NCBI GenBank assembly: GCA_963971425.1
Contig: OZ020519.1
Location: forward strand, 16,322,028-16,386,027
From: Bryoerythrophyllum caledonicum
Taxonomy: Eukaryota > Streptophyta > Bryopsida > Pottiales > Pottiaceae
Length of the DNA: 64,000 bases
Reading direction: 5' to 3'
The position numbers and the translations under genes were made by a program. Below the pieces are notes generated by a model. That model did no database searches. It had not been told where the DNA came from and saw only the letters and a program-made list of their open reading frames with translations. Positions 47,817 to 58,830 of the stretch are shown piece after piece (the first letter of the stretch is position 1; every line of letters begins with the position of its first letter).

Positions 47817-49130
47817 AGGGGTGTGCGCGCGCACACCCCTGCCAATAGTTGTTGGGAGGCTGTGAGTGTGAGAAAGAGGGTTTGGAGGAGGGAGAGGCTA
47901 GTGAGAGGCTTGAAGTTTGTTAGAGAGGTGCTTGTGAGGGCGGAGGGTGAGGAGAGGAATGGAGGGGAGGTGTGAGGGAGAGAGGTTGTGGGCGGCTAGG
48001 GTTTGGAAGAGAAGGAGAAAAGTTTGGGAGGTGTGAGGAATAGAGAGTAGCCAAATCTATTACCTTCAGGGGCTTGCGCTGCCCTGCGCTTGCGCCGCGC
48101 TGCATCAACTAGACATCATCTTCTTCGTCTTATGCTCTAAGGACGTGGCGGATATCAACATCATCTTCTCCGACTTCTGTTTGACGAAGCGGCGCATGTT
48201 GACATCATTCTCCATCTTCTGCTGTAGCACGCGGCGCAGGCCCAATATCGTTTCGCTGCCCTGGAAGGAAGAAGACGGTGTATGGTGTGTCCACTTGATG
48301 ATGCGCAGGGCTCGCGCCGCACCCAAATTGCGGTGCATGGTGTGTCGAGTTGATGATGCCCTGGAAGGAAGACGTTGCGCGCAGGGCCCTCGTCGCACTC
48401 AAACTGCCCTGAAGGAAGAAAACGCGGCGCAGGCCCAGTAAAGACGCGGCCGGTAAAGATTCGGCACAGGCGCAGTAAAGACGCGGCGTAGTGAAGATTC
48501 GGCGCAAGCACAGTAAAGATTCGACGGAGGCGCAGGAAAGACGTGAGTCGCTGTGACTCGTTGAGTCGCTGTGACGCGGTGCAGGCTGTGAGTCACCGTA
48601 TTGCTTTGGTACGTCTTGAACCTCGACAACATTCTCTCGCTCGTCAGTTCCTCTTTCTCAAACTGACTTTGTCGTCCTGATTTGTGGTAACCTTAGACTT
48701 GTCGATCCGGCGAAACACGCACCCGGTGCCCACGTAAACCATCCCCTACAGCCCGTCCGAGGCAGGCATTCACGTCGAAGAAGACCGTGTCATGATTCGC
48801 GACCAAGCGTTGGGGTCAACGCCCTCGTAGCGCTGCGGGAACTGGATGAAGCAGGGAACGTTCAAGAAGCACCTTCTCAGGGTTTGGGTTTTCGGCCTCG
48901 ACGAATCGATATGGTCGGTGGAGGAGCACCAGCAGTTGGGGGTGTGCGCGCGCACACCTCTAGTGTACGTTTACTCCATGAGCGTCACGCGAACTCCATG
49001 GGAACCGCGGCTAGGGTTTGGTTGTGGCGGCTAGGGTTTGGGTGTGGCGGCTACGATTTGGGTGCAGTGGCTGGGGTTTGGTTGCGGCGGCTAGGGTTTG
49101 GTTGCGGCTGCTAGGGTTTCAGGTAGTGGG
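47817..49130. other. GC/CpG-rich block with palindromes
   Basis: This 1.3-kb block is much more GC-rich than its AT-rich surroundings. It starts with a perfect 24-bp palindrome centred on GTGTGCGCGCGCACAC (47,817-47,840). An 18-bp version is at 48,941-48,958. Between them are repeated words such as GCGGCGCAGG and AGTAAAGA(C/T)(G/T)CG. Short ORFs exist in all frames with no recognisable product. It may be the promoter or a captured fragment of the nested transposon. Confidence 0.45.
49005..49110. repeat. 20-bp tandem repeat, about 6 units
   Basis: Units of GGCGGCTAGGGTTTGGTTGT and variants, each containing a telobox-like TAGGGTTT. Confidence 0.8.
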
Positions 49131-49195
49131 CTGATGTGCCATACCATGGTTTTCAGTGGGTTTTGGTGCCACTCTTTCATGTCACTAGTTGACTC

Positions 49196-49823
49196 ACTAC
49201 ACTAAACATCGCATTTAGTGTCGTCTACACTAAATACGAACTCTTACACTAAAAGGAAGAATTACAATTAGTGTAACAACACAACATTATACTAAATGTG
49301 AATTACACTATATGTGAATTGCAGTAAAAATCGGTGGTTTTTTTTTACTTGTGCACAATTAGTGTATGAAAAATCTTGCCGTAGTGAAAAAAATCAGCAC
49401 TATTCAAAGGAGCATAAGTCACTCAAAAAGGATCCGACTTACAATCAATTGATGTTTTTTGACATCTAGATTTTCTGTATATTTCAAAAAACATATCATA
49501 TGTTTAATTTGAAGAAATTATGAGTAAGTTATGGACATTTCCAGATTTTGGTGATGTAAATTCAACATAGTCGCAAAAATGAAGGAATATTCGGCCAGTA
49601 GGCGAATGATTGGGGGTAGGGAGAGGTGGAATACAAGAGAAGTCAACATAAAATAAATACTTGACGCCCTCAACTAACGGCCTACATCATTAATGATGCC
49701 TCAATCAACCGCCTACATTAATGATGTTGGCCGCTAACACTAGTTGTGAACAAGTTTGCAAATAGTGTAGTAGGGTAATTACACTATTTGTGTGACTACA
49801 CTAAATGCGATGTTTAGTGTAGT
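49196..49823. mobile_element. CACTA-like MITE, 628 bp, 26-bp perfect TIR
   Basis: The left end ACTACACTAAACATCGCATT (plus six more bases) is the exact inverse of the right end finishing GATGTTTAGTGTAGT. Each TIR is itself partly self-complementary (ACTAAA...TTTAGT). A C precedes the left end, so it could be read as CACTA. No obvious target duplication and no ORF. It is nested in the 7.6-kb transposon. Confidence 0.7.
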
Positions 49824-51134
49824 TTTAAACATCTAACTTCTATTGAATTGTAATTTTAAACATACTCAAGTTCATGTCCTCATTTGTGTGCTCCAATATT
49901 TGTACTGCTCACTATCGTAACTCTGACTGAATTTCAATCATCATGAACCTAACCCTAGAGTTCCCTCACATTCAGAATTGAAACAAATTTAGAAGCTTAC
50001 CAAATTTGCTAGTATCTCCTCAATGTGCGAATTTCCTCCAATCTACAGAGCACAAAGTTGACAGAAATTAGTGAATGAAGTAAAAATGCACATGTCCTTG
50101 AGGTTTGGTTTGCAAGAGAGCTGACCTTAGAAACTAGGAAGAGAATTGACCTCTAGATTTGCATAGAAACCTTATATCCATGTTGGAACCTTGTGCCTCA
50201 AGTTTACTAGTCAAAATTTGACTTTTGAACTTTGGACCTTTTGCCTTTTTTCTCCTTATGTTTAAACTTTTTACGTATTATATTAAAATTTTGGGCTATA
50301 TGTAATACGAAGATACTTAGGAGTTTTTATCACATAGTTTACCATATAAATTTTATGCATGTGTTGTAGGTAAAGTGGGAAGGGTTGGAAAACATGTTCA
50401 ACAACAACGACGGAATGGTGATTTAATGTTGAACGCGATCAAGCACCAGTGCGTGTACCACTAACACCTGCAACGTATCTTGAGGTAAACATTTATTTTT
50501 ATACAAATTTAAGATTTATTGTTGATTGATCTTCTGTAGTATGTTGTTTGTAGAATAACCTTTACGTAGAACGGTAGATGTACAAACTCTTTCTTTTATT
50601 AGCAATTGTAACAAGTTTCAATGGTGTCAGTAATATCAAGTAGACAACATGGTTCATTTTCTTTCCTATGTTCAGTAGATTCCCTTTGTTTCAGTTCACT
50701 TGGATTCAAAAGATTGCATCACACATGATCTAGATTTATTATCATCATGTCAGAAATTATATTAGTTCTATATTATACCAATGTTTAGGGATGCAAAAGA
50801 GGTGTAGCATAGTTAACCCCTAAAGGATCAAGTGTCAAAAATGGGCTTCTTGAAAGTTTGGTCAGGTTCCTATGGTGTCAATTTCTAACATTCCTCTTTG
50901 AAAAATTTACTATAGAAAGGCATTACCAAGACTTTAGTGGGAAAACAATTTTTACCTAAATTGGACATTTGATCAAAAAGTTTTAGGGTTTTGAATTTCA
51001 AATGGGGAGAGCGGGCAAGTAGGGCACGTCCAAAATCTCTTGCTAGAACACTCTGTTGAATGTAAGATTTTCAGTACTCGCAAGTAATATTGTATTCCTT
51101 GATGTTGTCAAAATAAACTCTTGTCTTTAGTGAA

Positions 51135-51720
51135 AAATAACATATCAACCTAGGTCAAACGTTTTTACACATTGTCACTCATTGTTGGGCAAGGTACCAA
51201 AAAAACTTCTTGTTTTCCAAATAAAACCTAGATATCTTTTTATTTTTCACTTTTAAATTTTTTCCACAACAATATGTGGTGTAAACCTTTTTATTGACCA
51301 TTTGGTCTACCAATCTAAAACATATTAAGTTCACAAAAAATCACAGTGTGAATTAACAAATTCCAAACTTCCACTCCTTGCACAATTGTTTTGAATATGG
51401 TACACTCATTTTCAACCTCTAAAAATTGGTGTACAAGGAACTAACATCATGCTTAACAAGATGGTTGTCGATTTAGACCTTTTGTAGTGCAAAAGTTAGT
51501 CACCAAGTGAAGTCAAAGTCTGTTGATCCACTGCACGCAAGGAAGTAAATGAACCATATGCTTGACTTCAAACACTATAATCTTTCAATCCGTGCAGTCA
51601 AAGTTTATGATTTTTTTTTATATATTACTTAATAAGTCTTTATTCAGATCCTACGGTCAAAAGTAGAAATAAAAGTTTTCGTTTCCTTTTTTGTTCATTG
51701 CACTAGCATCCAACAATTTT
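51135..51720. repeat. Dispersed repeat R, copy 4
   Basis: A direct-orientation relative of 47,020-47,640 inside the same nested transposon. Intermediate divergence suggests that the two copies are older than the LINE insertion event or were carried in with the transposon. Confidence 0.55.
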
Positions 51721-51944
51721 GAAGTGTTTTTGGTGTAAGATTGTCAATTGTACCTTCAGGGTTAAAGACTCCGTGCAAGGAGCTCATGCTCTACAAATTC
51801 TTAATTTTATCATTTCAAAGTTGTTTTATCAAAAGGTCCAATATCATCATCATATTTTGAACAGTAAATATGTGTTTAGAAACATATCTTTTATCAGATG
51901 AATGGTGCTTTGAAGGTTAATAATTAGTGCATATAGTTTGACTA

Positions 51945-53123
51945 ATGTGCAGCCATAATGTTTCTATTTTTTCAATAGTAATAATGGAGAGCCATACGAT
52001 TGTGACTTCTTCGATACGGCCACACATCCAAAGGGATAATATGCATTCCAAGAGCTCTGTGGGGGCTCGATTAGTACGAGCAACACGTGCAAGGCAAATT
52101 CAACAGAGATCTGTTGGGATCATGTCATCTGAATTAGAAAGGGCAGTAGAATTGCTTTCTGAGAGAGGAGATGTGGTGGGCTTAGCAGCCAGGGAGCATG
52201 CATTCAAAAGTGGCATGGAATTGAATGGGTCGAAGTTGTTCCCATTCAAGGTGGCGGTGCGTATCACTAGAGTAGATGATGCATTGTATTGGACCGGAGA
52301 GATTGTAGGAGAACGCCTTGGCATGTGTGTGGGCTTGATCTTTCGTTGGCATCGGTCTTTGCTACGTGTAGTGGCTGTAGAATCTAATATGACAGGTGTC
52401 CATGGTGACATTGGATCACAAATAGCGCCTACACAAGTGATGGCCCCAGAGTTTGATTTTCCTGAGTTCATCAAGACACCAGGATCCACCGAGAGGTCTC
52501 GACGCATTAGTCATACTTCAAACGCCGTAGATGAAAATTTGTCGTTTTCCCAATCTATACCCTCAAACATCCAAGATTTGCCCCATATAGATGGATTTGC
52601 TTATGTTAGACCAGCACGTCGTCCATATTCTATGCAAAATAGGAGAAGGAGAGATTCAAGAGAGACATCATTGACAGAAGCTGCACCATTTATGGTATCG
52701 CTTAGAAGCGTGCAAATTGCAATGGCACTAGGAGGATGCAAACGCAATTGTTTGAGGGACATTACAGCAAGGTATCTATTGGACATGCGATATAATGCAT
52801 GGGCTAATGAGTTTTCAGTACGAAGTACCTGGATGAGACAGATGCTGGTTTCTTTTTACACAAGGACGGAAAGAACTCGTCGAGACAAGTTTGTAACAAA
52901 GTTAGATGGAAAAGAAGTTTGCAATGCCTGCTACGCTCTTGGGGTTGGATATTCACAGAGGCGCTTTAAGCAATTGAAGGACTGTCTCATATATGGAAGA
53001 GTGACATCGATTCACGGCAATACCCTTCAATTGGCAAAGGCTCACATACTACAATATATTGCAATGCAAACCAAAGGTATCGATGACGACCGTTTACAAG
53101 CAGCCCTAAATTCTATGGAGTAG
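51945..53123 (+). CDS. 392-codon ORF of the nested transposon
   Basis: An intact ORF, by far the longest in the nested transposon, ending 575 bp before its right terminus. The ATG at 51,984 (MESHTIVTSS) just after a TTTTTTCAATAG acceptor-like site is an alternative start, so upstream exons are possible. I do not recognise a full domain. The C-terminal 110 residues contain TKLDGKEVCNACYALGVGY, a run of basic residues and YGRVTSIHGNT. This resembles the DNA-binding segment before the DDE domain in some transposases (pattern VC..A...G.S..R....K...G....HGN). No DDE triad follows. A transposase fragment or an accessory DNA-binding protein is the best guess. Intact coding over 1.2 kb suggests recent selection or recent arrival. 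Confidence 0.6.
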   Translation: MCSHNVSIFSIVIMESHTIVTSSIRPHIQRDNMHSKSSVGARLVRATRARQIQQRSVGIMSSELERAVELLSERGDVVGLAAREHAFKSGMELNGSKLFPFKVAVRITRVDDALYWTGEIVGERLGMCVGLIFRWHRSLLRVVAVESNMTGVHGDIGSQIAPTQVMAPEFDFPEFIKTPGSTERSRRISHTSNAVDENLSFSQSIPSNIQDLPHIDGFAYVRPARRPYSMQNRRRRDSRETSLTEAAPFMVSLRSVQIAMALGGCKRNCLRDITARYLLDMRYNAWANEFSVRSTWMRQMLVSFYTRTERTRRDKFVTKLDGKEVCNACYALGVGYSQRRFKQLKDCLIYGRVTSIHGNTLQLAKAHILQYIAMQTKGIDDDRLQAALNSME

Positions 53124-53698
53124 ATAGCGAACATTTTTTAGAGTATACTAGTTGTGTATGGTAATTGATATATAGTGTATGTGTAAGAGTAGTATATTCT
53201 AAGGGTGATGTAAAACGTTATGTCATTAATCTCGAAGGTGTAAAGGTGTTTTTACTATTGGTGCTAAGTCCAATTGTAGAAGCATCTATATTTAGCTTCC
53301 ACCATTGTATGCATTATATACTACGTAGAATATATTTTAATCAACTACCAACCCTTTCATAATGTATGGTTTTTTGTGATTACGCCTCTTTGTGTACTAC
53401 AATCCTTCAAATCTATCTTTGAAATATTGTGAAACTATATTAAATACACATTTATCTAGTATTGAGGAAGGTCTACAAATAATTAGTTGTATATACCCAA
53501 AAATTGCTTCCAATATTAACAACCATGATTGTACGTAATATTGTTGCAGAAGCTCAATTATTTTTCCTTTGGAAAACATTTTTTTTCTTTGATTTTTTTT
53601 AAAATTTTGCAATTTTGCCACTTTTGTTCGCAATGGCCGCCGTTGTATCCAAGTGCACTTTTAAATGGCCAAGTGCATAATTGCTTAATTGCGTGTTG

Positions 53699-54849
53699 AA
53701 CATGTTTTCCATTCTTCAATTTGAAATACATACTCTCGATGTTGTTTGCACCAAGTTTTGATTTTAATCCTTCCTCTAATTTCTCAATGGATTCAATTTT
53801 GCTAAGATTCTTAGCAATTAAAATCAATGCATTTTTTTTCAATTTTTCATCCTCACTCATTTTCCCTTTGATCACGAAATTCGGCACAAAAATTTCATTA
53901 GCAAATGCTACTTTGTTATTCTTGACTATGGAGGCCATCTTTGGAGATGTGGTTTTTATCATGCAAATTCCCTAGCAAAACTTTCTTTTTCTCTACCCCA
54001 GTAATTTCAAAATTAAATCCCCTAGCAAAACTTTCTTTTACTATTTCCTCATGCATAGTAAACCATTCTTTGTTTCCTAGTGTTGAGCCTGTGACTTTGA
54101 CAGAAAGGTTGTTAGATGAAGCCAAAGGGTCATATGACTTACATACCTTGCCTTTGTGTGGAATACCCTCGTTTAGGGTGAGGATAAATGGTTTCACACC
54201 TTGTAGAAGAGCACGTGCATCTACCTTGGGGTTCAACAAGTGAAGTTTGATTGTCCCACTCCAATTCTCTGATTTATGGTGGCAAAAGATGGCAATTGGT
54301 TCATCCAATATTGTGCCAAGAGGTATCTCCAATTCTTTAAGCTTTTCAACAACCATATTGTGAATAACTTTTCGTGCACATACTTGATCCCCTAGTTCAA
54401 AGTTGATAGACACTTGGTAATCTTTAGCAAATCCATCCTCATCAACCACAACCTCACTTGGGACTTGTGTCAAGTTGAAATGATTACCTTTCACACCATC
54501 AGGCCTTGATGATGGCCATTCCTCTTGTGCCACGTACGGAAAAGAAGGCAGCGCTTCTATGTCAGCTTTTGCGTGGTCCTCCTTCATGCCTCGTAATTTC
54601 AAATCTTCTATGCTAAGAGCTGGGATTTTGGGCAATCCTTTTGCTCTTAGCAATAGTGTTGACAGAGCGAAACCCTAGTCAGAAGTCAGGTCTAGGCAAT
54701 GTGGTCGCCTTGGCCTTTTTCTGGCTGAGGGAATGCAAACACATAAGATTTCGTTTCTGACCAGCATTCATGTCATCGTCCGTATCAGCTATAGCGTTTT
54801 TAAATGAAAGTTGTTTGACAGCGGACGCAGCATTGCTTGACTGAGACAT
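53699..54849 (-). pseudogene. LINE ORF1, N-terminal part
   Basis: Start proposed at 54,849 (MSQSSNAASAVKQLSF). The product continues in open blocks 54,849-54,679, 54,653-53,916 and 53,962-53,699, implying two frameshifts. It reads a gag-like RNA-binding protein (INFELGDQVCARKVIHNM, PLGTILDEPIAIFCHH, KVAFANEIFVPNFVIKG, ESMYFKLKNGKHV) and is cut at NGKHV by the nested transposon. It would package LINE RNA. Confidence 0.75.
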
Positions 54850-55101
54850 TTTGTAGTAAAGAATGTAGCTTTGGGTTAAGGGTTTGTGTATAATTTTGCC
54901 TCTTTTAACCTTTAGATTACCTTCATTCCACAATTTAATTTGTAGGCCTACTGAAGGCAATACTAACAAGGACAGGTAGGTTTTTGAGCTATGACTACTA
55001 TAATGACACATATTAATGTTACAGGGAGATGCTAAGTACTCATGATCAAAACATACTACAACACTCATGGAAAGGGTTTTTAAACAAAGGTTGTCATTCA
55101 A

Positions 55102-58100
55102 ACATGACGCAATAGGATGCCTGGTAGCTGGTCTTACCTTTAGGAGTGGAATGTGGCCCCTCGGGTCTGTGATGTGGACGGCAGTTGGTGTAGTCGTTGG
55201 AGATAGGGCCGCTATTACGTCACTTTCTGGACTGTCGTTACTTTCTGGGCCGTCGAGGGTAGGTTGGCCGTCCCGATCTTTAGCACTCCGGAGTTTGTCG
55301 AAATGGTGGGCTGATGCTGCCCGCCAAGGGTGTCAGCTAGGGTACAGCACGTCGTTCGACGTGGGTGCAAGAGGAGAAGGGAGCGTGTGTGCCTTCGTAC
55401 CTTCCTTGGGATGGGTCTTCTTAGGTGCTCGCAGTTCAGTCTCGCTGTTCGGCTCGGACGCAGTGTCGGGAGTGGTTGTCACCTTCTTTTCTGCCGTGTA
55501 CTCCTGCTCGCCTCTACAGGGTTGTCTCTTCTCAGTGAAGACGACTCGCCGTTCGCAGTGGGGGAGAAACGGGTTGCTCTCGCCGCCAGTCTTCAGCGGT
55601 CTAGGGTTACGTCCATACGTTGATGTCTCTTCTCTTTGCCTCCAGAGTTCTCCCTTGCGCAGTTTGATCTCTCACTGCTTGAGCTCACGCTACCTACATT
55701 GTTGCTTGTGCCGCCTAAGCTCTTGCTTGCGTTGTCTGAGCTCGTCTTCGCTTTCCCTGGGTTCTTGCTTTCGCCGCCTGATTCTCGGTCGAGGTGTGTG
55801 TTGTCTTCTCATCGAGCAGCCTGTGACTTGTCTTGTGAGTCTGCATTCGATGGATCTCATTGTTGTCGTCAATGTTGTCGTCGATGAGAGGTTTCGTTGT
55901 GAAGTTTGCTAGAGTTTAGGGTTGAGTTCTCTCTGGTGTTTGCTTGGCCGTTCGATTTGATTTCGAAGGTTGCGATGTGCTGCTCTTGGATCTGGATCTG
56001 TTCAGAGCCTAATTTTGTTGTTCTGGAACTTGAGGCGGCTAGGGTTTCGTATCAGCAGTTTCCCTCCCTTCAGTCTTTGTCTGTTGATGATGTTGATGTT
56101 GCAGTAGAGTTGGTTTCGTCTCGGTCTATTGTCATTCAATGTTCTGTTGTATACATGTAATAAGAGAAACGCTGAAATGAACAAAGAGGTTAGTGGACGT
56201 ACCTGGTAAGTTACATACCTCTGATTTCGTTGTTGATCCTCTTGGCATGGCTGGTGATTGATGAGTTCGTGCTTGCTTGTCTTCGTATATGCAGCAGCTT
56301 GAGTGGTTGGTTGCCTTCTGGGCGCCTGCGAATTCTTGTAGTCACCGGACATCAGCGTGCAGTGGAAGTGCTTGCAGATGACCTTGGTGGCTCCAACTTG
56401 TTCGTGGTGCGATTTTTTTGACCTCGTTCCCTGTACTTGATCGGGCGACAGTATGGAGGGGGGACGCCTGCTTGGAGCCGAGGTATCTCCTTGTTCTTTG
56501 CGGTTGAGTTCTTGTGTCATCTGCCCCTGCAGTTGTTGTTGGAGTCTTGAAGTTGAAGCTCTACGTTGTTGATCCTCTTGGCGTTGTTGATGGTTGTTGA
56601 TTTCGTGTTTGAGTGTCTTCTGTTTTGCAGTCGTTGATCTACCTGCTTGGCTGCTGGGAGCCGGTGTTTCTCCAAAGCCACCAGATATCGACGTTGAGTA
56701 GAGGCGCCTACGGGGGGCTTGGGTAGTTCCGTCTTGTTTTCGATGTGGTTTATCTATCCTCTTCCCCTGTAGGTGTTCGAGTAGCAGGATATGCCGCCGT
56801 GTCTGGAAGTGTTCTATTTGTGATGTTCCTGCTTCTGTATTTCCGAGCAAGGGGCTGTTGTGCTTCCATGTGTCTGCGAGGTTAGGGAATAAACCGGCTT
56901 CTACTGCTAATCTTACTGTGAATAAGTCTGATTTGCAATTTCTTACATGAAAAGATCTAAGGTGCATTCTTCCGTATGAGTTTAGTTTGCATTTTCTAAC
57001 AAGGAGCATCGTATGCAGCACTTTGTGAGGGGATAACTTGTCTGATTTTGTTGAGTGTTGCGCTTGTTGATGCAGTCTTGTGTCCTGGTGACTGGTTCTA
57101 GTCTTAAGCAGACAATGGTTGTGTAGGCTTGCTTGTTGAGGTTTTGTAGCTCTCAGGGTCCTTCTTTGTTGATCCTCTTGGCTTTGATGATGGTTGCTGA
57201 GTTCGTACTTGTGTGGCTTCATGTTTTCTTCAGCTGATCTGCTTGCTTGGTTGTTGGGGGCCGGTGTTTTCCCTGAGCCACCGGGCAGCATCGTGGGGTG
57301 GAGGCGTCTATTTGGAACCTGGGCGGTACCTTCTTGTTTTCGGTGATGTTCATCTGTCCTCTCTCCTTGCAGGTGTTCGGGTAGCGGTGTGGGGGGGATG
57401 CGCCTGCTGGAAGCCAGGGTAACTCCGTCTTTATGTCGATGCTCTTCTTCTGTCTTCTGCCCTTGTAAGTGTTGTTGAGGTTTTGGGATTCTTGATGTCC
57501 TACTTTGTTGAACCTCTTGATGTTGATGAAGGTTGTTGAATTCGCGCTTGTGTGTCTTCAAGTTTGCAGCAGCTGGTCTTCCTGCTTGGTTGTTGCTAGC
57601 CGATATTCTTCCCATTCCTCTGGACGGCGACGTGGGGTAGGGGTGTCTGCTAGGAGCCTGGGTGGCTCCGTCTTATTTGTGGTGCGGTCCTTCATTTCCC
57701 TGTCCCTACAGGTGTTTAGGCAGTGGTGTAGAGGGGAGATGCCTGCTGGGATCCGGGGTGTCTTCGTCCTTTTTGCAATGCTGATCTTCAGTCTTGTGTA
57801 CCTGTAGATGGTGTTGAGGTTTTTGAGTTGTGGGGTACCTTCGTTGTTGATTCGTTTGGCGTCGCATGTGGCTGTCGAATTCTTGTTTGTGTATCTTCGA
57901 GTTTGCATCTCCCGATCTTCCTCCTGGGCTGCTGGGAGCCGGCATTCTCTGAAATCCTCTAGACATCACCGTGAGGTGGAGGCTCTTGCAAGAAGTCTGG
58001 GTCGCTCCTACTTGTATTTGGATTGGTCTATCTGTACTCTTTCCCTGCAGGAGTTCGGACAACAAGCTTGGCTGCTGTGTCCGGCTAGTATTTGTTTGTA

Positions 58101-58817
58101 ATATGCATGTGTTTGTGATCCCAACCGATGGGCTGCAGTGCTTCCCTTTGTCTGCAAGGTTAAGATGTAAATCTCCTTCTACCACTATCCCTAATGTTCA
58201 TAAATCTAACTTACAATTCCACAACAGAAATATGACATGGTGCATTTTGCAATATGAGTGTAATTTGCAATTTCTAGCAAGGACCATTGTATACTGCGTG
58301 TAGGAGGATAACTTATCTGTGTTTGTTGAATGTCATGCTTGTTGATGCGGACTCGTCTCTTGGTAGCTGGTTCTAATCTTGAGCAGGCAATAGTTCATCT
58401 TCATGGAATTGCTGACGTCCTGGTCAAGGAGGGGGGATCTAGTGTATGGTATTTCTGTGGTGTTGCAGTGACCTAGATCTGGATCTGAGTGATTGGGATA
58501 TGATATAGGGGTTGCAACCTCTACATCTAGATCTAGGCCAACACAGAGCCCCGCCACAGATCTACTCCCCCAAACTAGTGCTAGATTGTTGCAACCTCAT
58601 ATGTATCTTGTGTCAATAGATCTCAGAACTGCAATCCCTCTCAACACTCTTTCACACCAACATCAAACCGTTTAGCAACAAAGAAGTGTACACAGGGATT
58701 CACAATGAGCCCAGCAACCCTCATCGTTGTGTGCATTGCATTTGCGCCTAACACCAAGAAACCCCCTCCTCACCAGATTTTGCGGAGCTACTCTTCTCTC
58801 ATCCTCGGTCGACTTTC
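55102..58817 (-). repeat. LINE 5' region with ~340-bp tandem monomers
   Basis: Five related units are marked by TGTTGATCCTCTTGGC-like words at 56,237, 56,568, 57,168, 57,506 and 57,846, and by a GCCGG(T/C)(G/A)TT...GGTGGAGGCG...CTGGGT(G/A)GCTCC-like stretch in each. Spacing is about 331-340 bp, with one 600-bp step that contains an extra ~260-bp segment. That segment recurs near 58,080-58,390. The layout recalls promoter monomers of rodent L1. Sense frames 57,615-56,002 (537 codons, Q/R/H-rich) and 58,185-57,706 are open but repetitive; coding status is doubtful. Confidence 0.7.
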
Positions 58818-58830
58818 TTTTAGTGACACA
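58818..58830. repeat. LINE target-site duplication, 5' side
   Basis: TTTTAGTGACACA, identical to 37,968-37,980. It marks the exact 5' end of the LINE at 58,817. Confidence 0.9.

Larger units (their letters stand above)
46127..53698. mobile_element. Nested DNA transposon, 7.6 kb, 34-bp TIRs
   Basis: Both ends carry CAACACGCAATTAAGCAATT..., extending 34 bp with a single mismatch (left at 46,127, right ending 53,698, reverse complement). The flanks show an AA (or AACA) target duplication. Removing the element plus one AA restores an uninterrupted ORF1 codon series across the junction. Inside are one 392-codon ORF (51,945-53,123 +), a GC-rich block, two direct copies of repeat R about 4.1 kb apart, and a CACTA-like MITE. 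A DDE catalytic domain is not visible, so it is probably non-autonomous or internally rebuilt. The superfamily is not assigned. Confidence 0.75.
37981..58817 (-). mobile_element. Giant LINE (non-LTR retrotransposon), nearly complete
   Basis: Bounded by the perfect 13-bp duplication TTTTAGTGACACA. Reading on the minus strand: 5' region with ~340-bp tandem monomers (58.8-55.1 kb), ORF1 (54.85-53.70 kb, then 46.13-45.63 kb after an insertion), ORF2 with APE-type endonuclease, reverse transcriptase and RNase H (44.9-38.2 kb), a 230-bp 3' UTR with a terminal stem-loop, and a (TTC)n tail. The span is 20,837 bp. Subtracting the 7.6-kb nested transposon and a 66-bp LINE tail leaves about 13.2 kb, roughly twice a usual plant L1. 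ORF1 and ORF2 each carry only a few breaks, so the insertion is fairly young. RNase H fused to RT occurs in some plant L1 and I/Tad/LOA-type LINEs; the clade was not settled here. Confidence 0.9.

Noticed and set aside
55067-55912. 281-codon plus-strand ORF rich in S, L and R
   Set aside because: It lies antisense to the 5' region of the LINE and has no start context, motif or splice partner.
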